Source of the DNA: Acanthococcus lagerstroemiae | Taxonomy: Eukaryota > Arthropoda > Insecta > Hemiptera > Eriococcidae | DNA length: 64,000 bases | Direction: 5' to 3' | Assembly (NCBI GenBank): GCA_031841125.1 | Contig: CM063114.1 | Span: 37,655,574 to 37,719,573, forward strand | Part shown: positions 59,585-64,000 of the stretch, piece by piece | Layout of the letters: every line of letters starts with the position of its first letter | Numbering within the stretch: position 1 is the first letter of the stretch | Program-made: the position numbers and the translations under genes | The notes under the pieces: model-generated | Told to the model about the DNA's origin: nothing | The model's input: the letters and a program-made list of their open reading frames with translations, nothing else | The model's database searches: none

Positions 59585-59832
59585 TGGTGACTGTCCATAC
59601 TGAAAGGGCACTTCGGTCCAAAAAAATCGACTTTGAGATTATGTTCGATTTTGGTAGGTCAAAGAGTACTGTTTAACACTGAGTCTCTGAACTCGAAAAA
59701 GCAAAAGTGATAGAGCGCAAGAGTGGACGTCTATAGGCTATCGCGTTCTCGAGATTCCCGTTTGAATCTTTAAGTGTCTCCTGTAAAATTAATGTTTTGG
59801 ACCGACGTGCCCTTTTAATTTGGACGGTCACA
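59585..59832. mobile_element. MITE family II, copy c, inside the satellite
   Basis: Ends TGGTGACTGTCCATACTG and inverted TGTGACCGTCCAAATTAAAA, continuing into AAGGGCAC.TCGGTCCAAAA: inverted repeats of about 43 bp. The TGTGACC start and an internal GTCTCCTGTAAAATT block link it to copies a and b, though the inner repeat has diverged. Confidence 0.65.
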
Positions 59833-62389
59833 TTTATCGAAAAATAATGTTTAAAGTAGATAAACGGCTGCACGAAAGATCCCAATTGAAAAAATAAAAA
59901 GGTCTCCAAAAATATTTTTAAAGACCGAAAAATTGATAATTCTACTCCTCGGGTCCATAAAACACTTCCGATCAGAACAAAAGAGTTTCAAGGAGAATTA
60001 TTTCTTAAGTCTGAAAAATTGAGAATTTGATTTTCGGAGTTGGGAGTGGAGTCCACCCCTTAGATGCACAAAGTAGTTAGATCGACAAAATAAGGGGTTC
60101 GTGGAAAAGTACTGTTCAAGACGGAAAATCATGAATTAGACTTACAGAATTGGGAGCGGGGTGCACTCCTCAGCCCCCAAAAATCTACGAATTGAAATAA
60201 TAAAAAGGTTACCAAAAATATTTTTATAGGCCGAAAATTCGTGAATTAGAATGTTCGGACTTGTGGGTGGGGGCACCACCCTTCGAGTCCACAGGAGGCT
60301 TAATACAACAACTATGGTTTTACGGAAAACAATTTTTCAAGCCTGTAGATTTTCGGCGTGTAAGTGGGGGTCCACCCCTTGGATCCATAAAAGACTTCGA
60401 TCCAACATAAATATAAGTTTAGCAAAAAATTATTTTTAAGCCTGAAAAATCGAGATTTTAATTTCCAAGTCTGGGGTGGGGTCAACTCTTCGGTCTCACA
60501 TAAGATTTCAATTGAAAAAATAAACAATCACCAGGAATAAATTTGAGAGGCTGAAAATCGAGAATTAGACTTCTGGGGTTAGGGTGAGGGTTTACCCCTC
60601 AGATCCACAAAACACTTCGATTAACAAAATAAGACAATCGTCGTTCAAGCCTGAAAAATCGAGACAAATGTCCGAAGTTGGGAGTGTGGTCAACCCCTCG
60701 GAGAAATGAAGAGTTCATCAAAAATAATTTTAAAGGCCGAAAAATCAAGAATTGTTGAGGGCAAGAATCCACCTTTCGAGTCTAAAAAATGTGGCAATCG
60801 AAATGAGAGGAGGTTTATGAAAGATAATTCAGACGTTGAAAAATCGAGAATTAGATTTCCGGAGTTCAGGATGGGCTCCACCCCTCAAGTCCGCAATAGA
60901 TTTTATCAAAAAAACAAAAATAAATATTTAATAATTCAAAATCGAAAATTAGACTTTCGGAGTTGCGGGTGTAGATTTTCCTATCAGATCCACAAAATAC
61001 TTCGACCAACGAAACAGAGGTTCACGGAACATTATTGTTCAAGACTGAAAAATCGAGAAGTAGACTTCCAGAAGCGAAAAATATTTTTAAAGGGCAAAAA
61101 ATCGAAAATTAGATTTTCGGAATTGGGGTGGGATTCCACTCCTCGGGCCCAACAAAGACTTCGATCAGAAAAATAAGGGGATCGCCGAAAATTATCTTTC
61201 ACGTCAGAAAAATCGAGTATTAGATTTCCAGGGTTGGGGCCGGGTCAACCCATCGGGACTGAACCATTTGACCCCGCAAATGATAACAACTGAAAAATGG
61301 AAAAGGGAAAAGGTCACTAAAAATATTTCTAAAGGCCAAAAAATCGAGAATTAGATTTTAGGAGTTCGAGTGGGGTACCACCCCGCGGCTCCACCAAAGA
61401 CTTCGATCAGAAAAATAAGAGGGTTCATCGAAAATTATTTTTCACGTCAGAAAAATCGAGAATTTGATTTCCAGAGTTGGAGGTGGGGTCAGCACATCGG
61501 GACCACAATAGATTTGAATCGAAAAAATAAAAATTTCATCAAGAATAAATCTGAAAGCCCGGAAAATCGAGATTTATATTTTAGCAGGCAACGGGGGGGG
61601 GGGGGGGAGTGTCTATCCCTTGGGTCTACATATGATTTCGATCGAACAATAGAAGGGTTATGGAAAATCAGCTTTCAATACCTACCAAACAAGAATTTCA
61701 TGACCGGAGTTGGGGGCGAGGAATCCTCCCCTCTGATCCATATAATACATCGATTAACAAAGTAAAGGGTCCAAAGAAAACTGTTGTTGAAGACTGAAGA
61801 ATCAAGAATTAGACTTCCGGAGTTGGGAGCAGTGTCAATCCATTGGTCCTATAGAAAACATGAACAGTTCATCGAAAGTAATTTTTTAAAGGCCGAAAAA
61901 TCAATAATTACAGTTTCAGGGTTTGGACGGGGGGTCTACTTTTTAAGTCTACAGAATGTATCAATCGCAAAAAGAAGTTAAAAACAATTGCAAAGTTTGA
62001 AGCATCGAGAGGTAGATTTCCAGGAATTCGGGATGCGTTTTACCTCTCAAATCCACATTAGATTTCGACCGAAAAATAAATTATAGCAACAATACGTACT
62101 TTTAAAGGCCAAAATATCGAAAATAATATTTTTGTGATTGGGGGTTGGGGATGGGGAGGGACACCCGTCTGATCCACAAAAAGCTTCGATCAACAAAATG
62201 AGTGGTTCGCGGAAAATTATTTATAAAGCCTGAATATTCGAGAATTGGACTTCCAAAGTTGGGGGTGTGGTCGACCCCTCGGCCCCATAAACGATTCCAA
62301 TTGAAATACAAAAATGGTCACCAAAAATATTTCTGACGATCGAAAAATCAAGAATTAGATTTTCGAAGTTGTGGGCGGCGGATCACTCC

Positions 62390-62932
62390 ATCGGGTCCAC
62401 AATATTATATTATTATTTTTATTTACTGAGAGTGTTATTGCCTTGCTGCTATAATCTAACTATTATTAAAACAAACGTAAATTATTAGAAGAGGGTTAAC
62501 GTATTATTTGAATTGAAAAAATAAGTCGTTCTCCAAGAATAACTTTGAGAAGCTGAAAAATCGAGTTTTTTTGATTTTCGTCGTGGGTGGGAGAGTTATT
62601 CCTTGATCCACAAAAGATCTCGATTAAAAATAAGGGGTTTATTGAAAATTGTTTTTCAACATCTATAATCGAGAATTTGATTTCCGGAGGTGGGGTATGG
62701 TCTACCCCACGGATCCACGAATTATTTCAATAAATAAATAAATAAAAAGTTCACCAACGAAAACTCGAAAATATACTCTTTTGGTGTTGGGGGCGCGACT
62801 CCACTTTTCCCACGTAGAAAATGTATCAGTTGAAAAAAGGGGAGGCTTGCGTAAAATAATTCAGAAATTTGAAGAATCGAGAATTAGATTTTCAGAGTTC
62901 AGGACGGGCTCCACCCCTCAAGTCCACAATAG
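62390..62932. repeat. Second copy of a 540-bp satellite block
   Basis: Collinear with 56070-56608 at an offset of about 6.32 kb and more than 90 percent identical by eye. It includes a non-satellite insert (TTATTTTTATTTACTGAGAG ... AGAGGGTTAACGTATTATTT) present in both copies at the same place. Confidence 0.8.
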
Positions 62933-63630
62933 ATTTTATTCAAAAAAATTAAAGGTTCACGAAAAATGAATATTGAAGTCCGAAGATTCGAGAATTTGAT
63001 TTTCGGAGTTGAGGTTGAGGGTCCACATGTCGAATCCACAAAATACTTCGATCAACAAAATAAGGGGTTCGCGGAAAATTAGTGTTCAAGCCTGAAAAAT
63101 CGATAATTAGACTTCCGGAGTTGAGGTGATGGTCCACCCCTCGGAACCACAACAGACTTCAACAATCGAAAATCATTTTTCACGTCAGAAATATCGAGAG
63201 TTTGATTTGCAGAGTTGAGGGCGGGGTCAGCTCATCGGGACTCAACCATTAGACCCCGCAAATGATTACAACTGAAAAACGGAAAAGGTCACTAAAAAGA
63301 TTTCTAAAGGCCAAAAAATTGAGGATTCGATTTTCGGGGTTGGGGGTGGGGTTCCATTCCTCGGATTCACAAAATAATTTAGAAGTTTGAAGAATCGAAT
63401 GTTATATTTTTGGAGGTAGGGTGGGGGTCTACCCAGGTTCCACAAATTACTTCGATCAACAAATTAAGTGGTTCACAAATTCGAGAATTAGACTTCTGGA
63501 ATTGGACCCACGAAAGATTCCAATTGCAAAAATTAACAGAGGTCATCAAAAATATTCTTCAAGGCCGAAAAATCGAGAATTAGATTTTCGGTGTTAGGGT
63601 GGGGAGCACCTTCCGTTTTTCAGTTACATG

Positions 63631-63895
63631 TTTAAAACTGCTGAAATGAGCTATTCCTTTGCAATGTATTATGGTTTCGTACACAAACATTTATTTTCTG
63701 AATGAGGCCTCGCTTTCATTACACGGGGCATCCACAAGATGATTATTTACATCTGAAAGTTCTTTGGTACACTGTGGGCCCCCTAATTTCGTCTCAGTGC
63801 GCACATCTTTCTGTTGTACTGTATTACAAAGCACATACATGTGTTTCTTTACGGTCTACTCAATGAAAGTGGACCTATTACCTTGAGCCTCTTCC
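63631..63895 (+). mobile_element. Short inverted relic of the same LINE 3' end
   Basis: The reverse complement matches 56953-57215 across its length (AAACCATAAT.CATTGCAAAG, GGCCTCGCTTTCATTACACG read on plus, GAGCCTCTTCC at the end). Since 56953-57215 is the 3' UTR side of the minus-strand LINE, this is most simply a second, extremely 5'-truncated insertion in the opposite orientation, again inside the satellite. Confidence 0.7.
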
Positions 63896-63899
63896 CCTA

Positions 63900-64000
63900 C
63901 GGCAAACATACCTTCTGGACCCACATAAGATTTCAATTAAAAAATAAACAGTCACCAAAAATGACAGCATAGGTGTAGTCAGAATAATAATAATAATAAT
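63900..64000. repeat. Satellite resumes, then ATA microsatellite at window edge
   Basis: CTGGACCCACATAAGATTTC and the following CAGTCACCAAAAAT match monomer text near 60490-60535, so the array continues beyond the LINE relic. The window ends in an AAT repeat. Confidence 0.6.

Larger units (their letters stand above)
59140..63615. repeat. Satellite array, main part (about 40 monomers)
   Basis: Continuous diverged monomers of about 105-120 bp carrying the TCCACCCCTCGG.TCCACAAAA and ATCGAGAATTAGA.TT blocks. Long ORFs inside (for example 60706-61176) arise because the monomer has few stops in some frames and have no domain. A poly-G tract lies near 61592-61608. One monomer is interrupted by a MITE at 59585-59832. 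Confidence 0.85.

Noticed and set aside
60706..61176. 156-codon ORF and several others in the 56-63 kb array
   Set aside because: They are read-through of satellite monomers, with different frames open in different monomers and no conserved protein.
59140..63615. CRISPR-like regular repeats
   Set aside because: Adjacent monomers vary throughout, with no constant repeat plus unique spacer pattern; this is eukaryotic satellite DNA.

Overview
The window looks like an animal nuclear genome, most likely an insect. It is AT-rich, its genes are split by mostly short GT-AG introns, its proteins are closest to insect orthologues as far as I can recall them, and more than half of it is transposon and satellite DNA. 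I cannot fix the species from sequence alone. A hemipteran is a guess I cannot support further. No bacterial-style operon, phage, CRISPR array or rRNA was seen.

The only complete host genes I can support lie in the first 28 kb, as two head-to-head pairs. Pair 1 is U2AF1 (minus strand, 8 coding exons, 223 aa, 3' splice-site recognition) and an intronless UBE2D/effete-type ubiquitin-conjugating enzyme (plus strand, 147 aa), with 783 bp between their start codons. Pair 2 is GID4 (minus strand, 4 coding exons, 203 aa, substrate receptor of the GID/CTLH ubiquitin ligase) and ELAC2, the long-form tRNase Z (plus strand, 13 coding exons, 871 aa), with 988 bp between starts. In all three split genes every exon joins in frame and every junction has GT/AG ends. 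The genes are housekeeping (pre-mRNA splicing, tRNA 3' processing, ubiquitin conjugation). I see no sign that they form one system.

Region by region: 1-6.3 kb is a graveyard of MITEs, including two families nested one inside the other. 7-10 kb holds U2AF1 and UBE2D. 10-18.6 kb is intergenic with inverted and foldback repeats. 18.7-27.7 kb holds GID4 and ELAC2. 28-43.6 kb is gene-poor, with MITEs, hAT-like insertions, three diverged local tandem repeats and one weak orphan exon. 43.7-52.6 kb holds two decayed RTE-type LINEs, each split by a short DNA element flanked by target-site duplications, followed by a palindromic element and a tRNA-derived SINE. 55.9 kb to the end is a satellite of roughly 105-120 bp monomers with higher-order structure. 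It is interrupted by a minus-strand LINE and, 6.4 kb away, by a 265 bp inverted relic of the same LINE's 3' end.

I did not find a convincing new defence, metabolic or regulatory system. The most informative observations are the layered insertions whose target-site duplications can be read exactly, a short-element family with 5-bp target duplications, the higher-order satellite, the probable two-start (mitochondrial/nuclear) design of ELAC2, and the intronless UBE2D.
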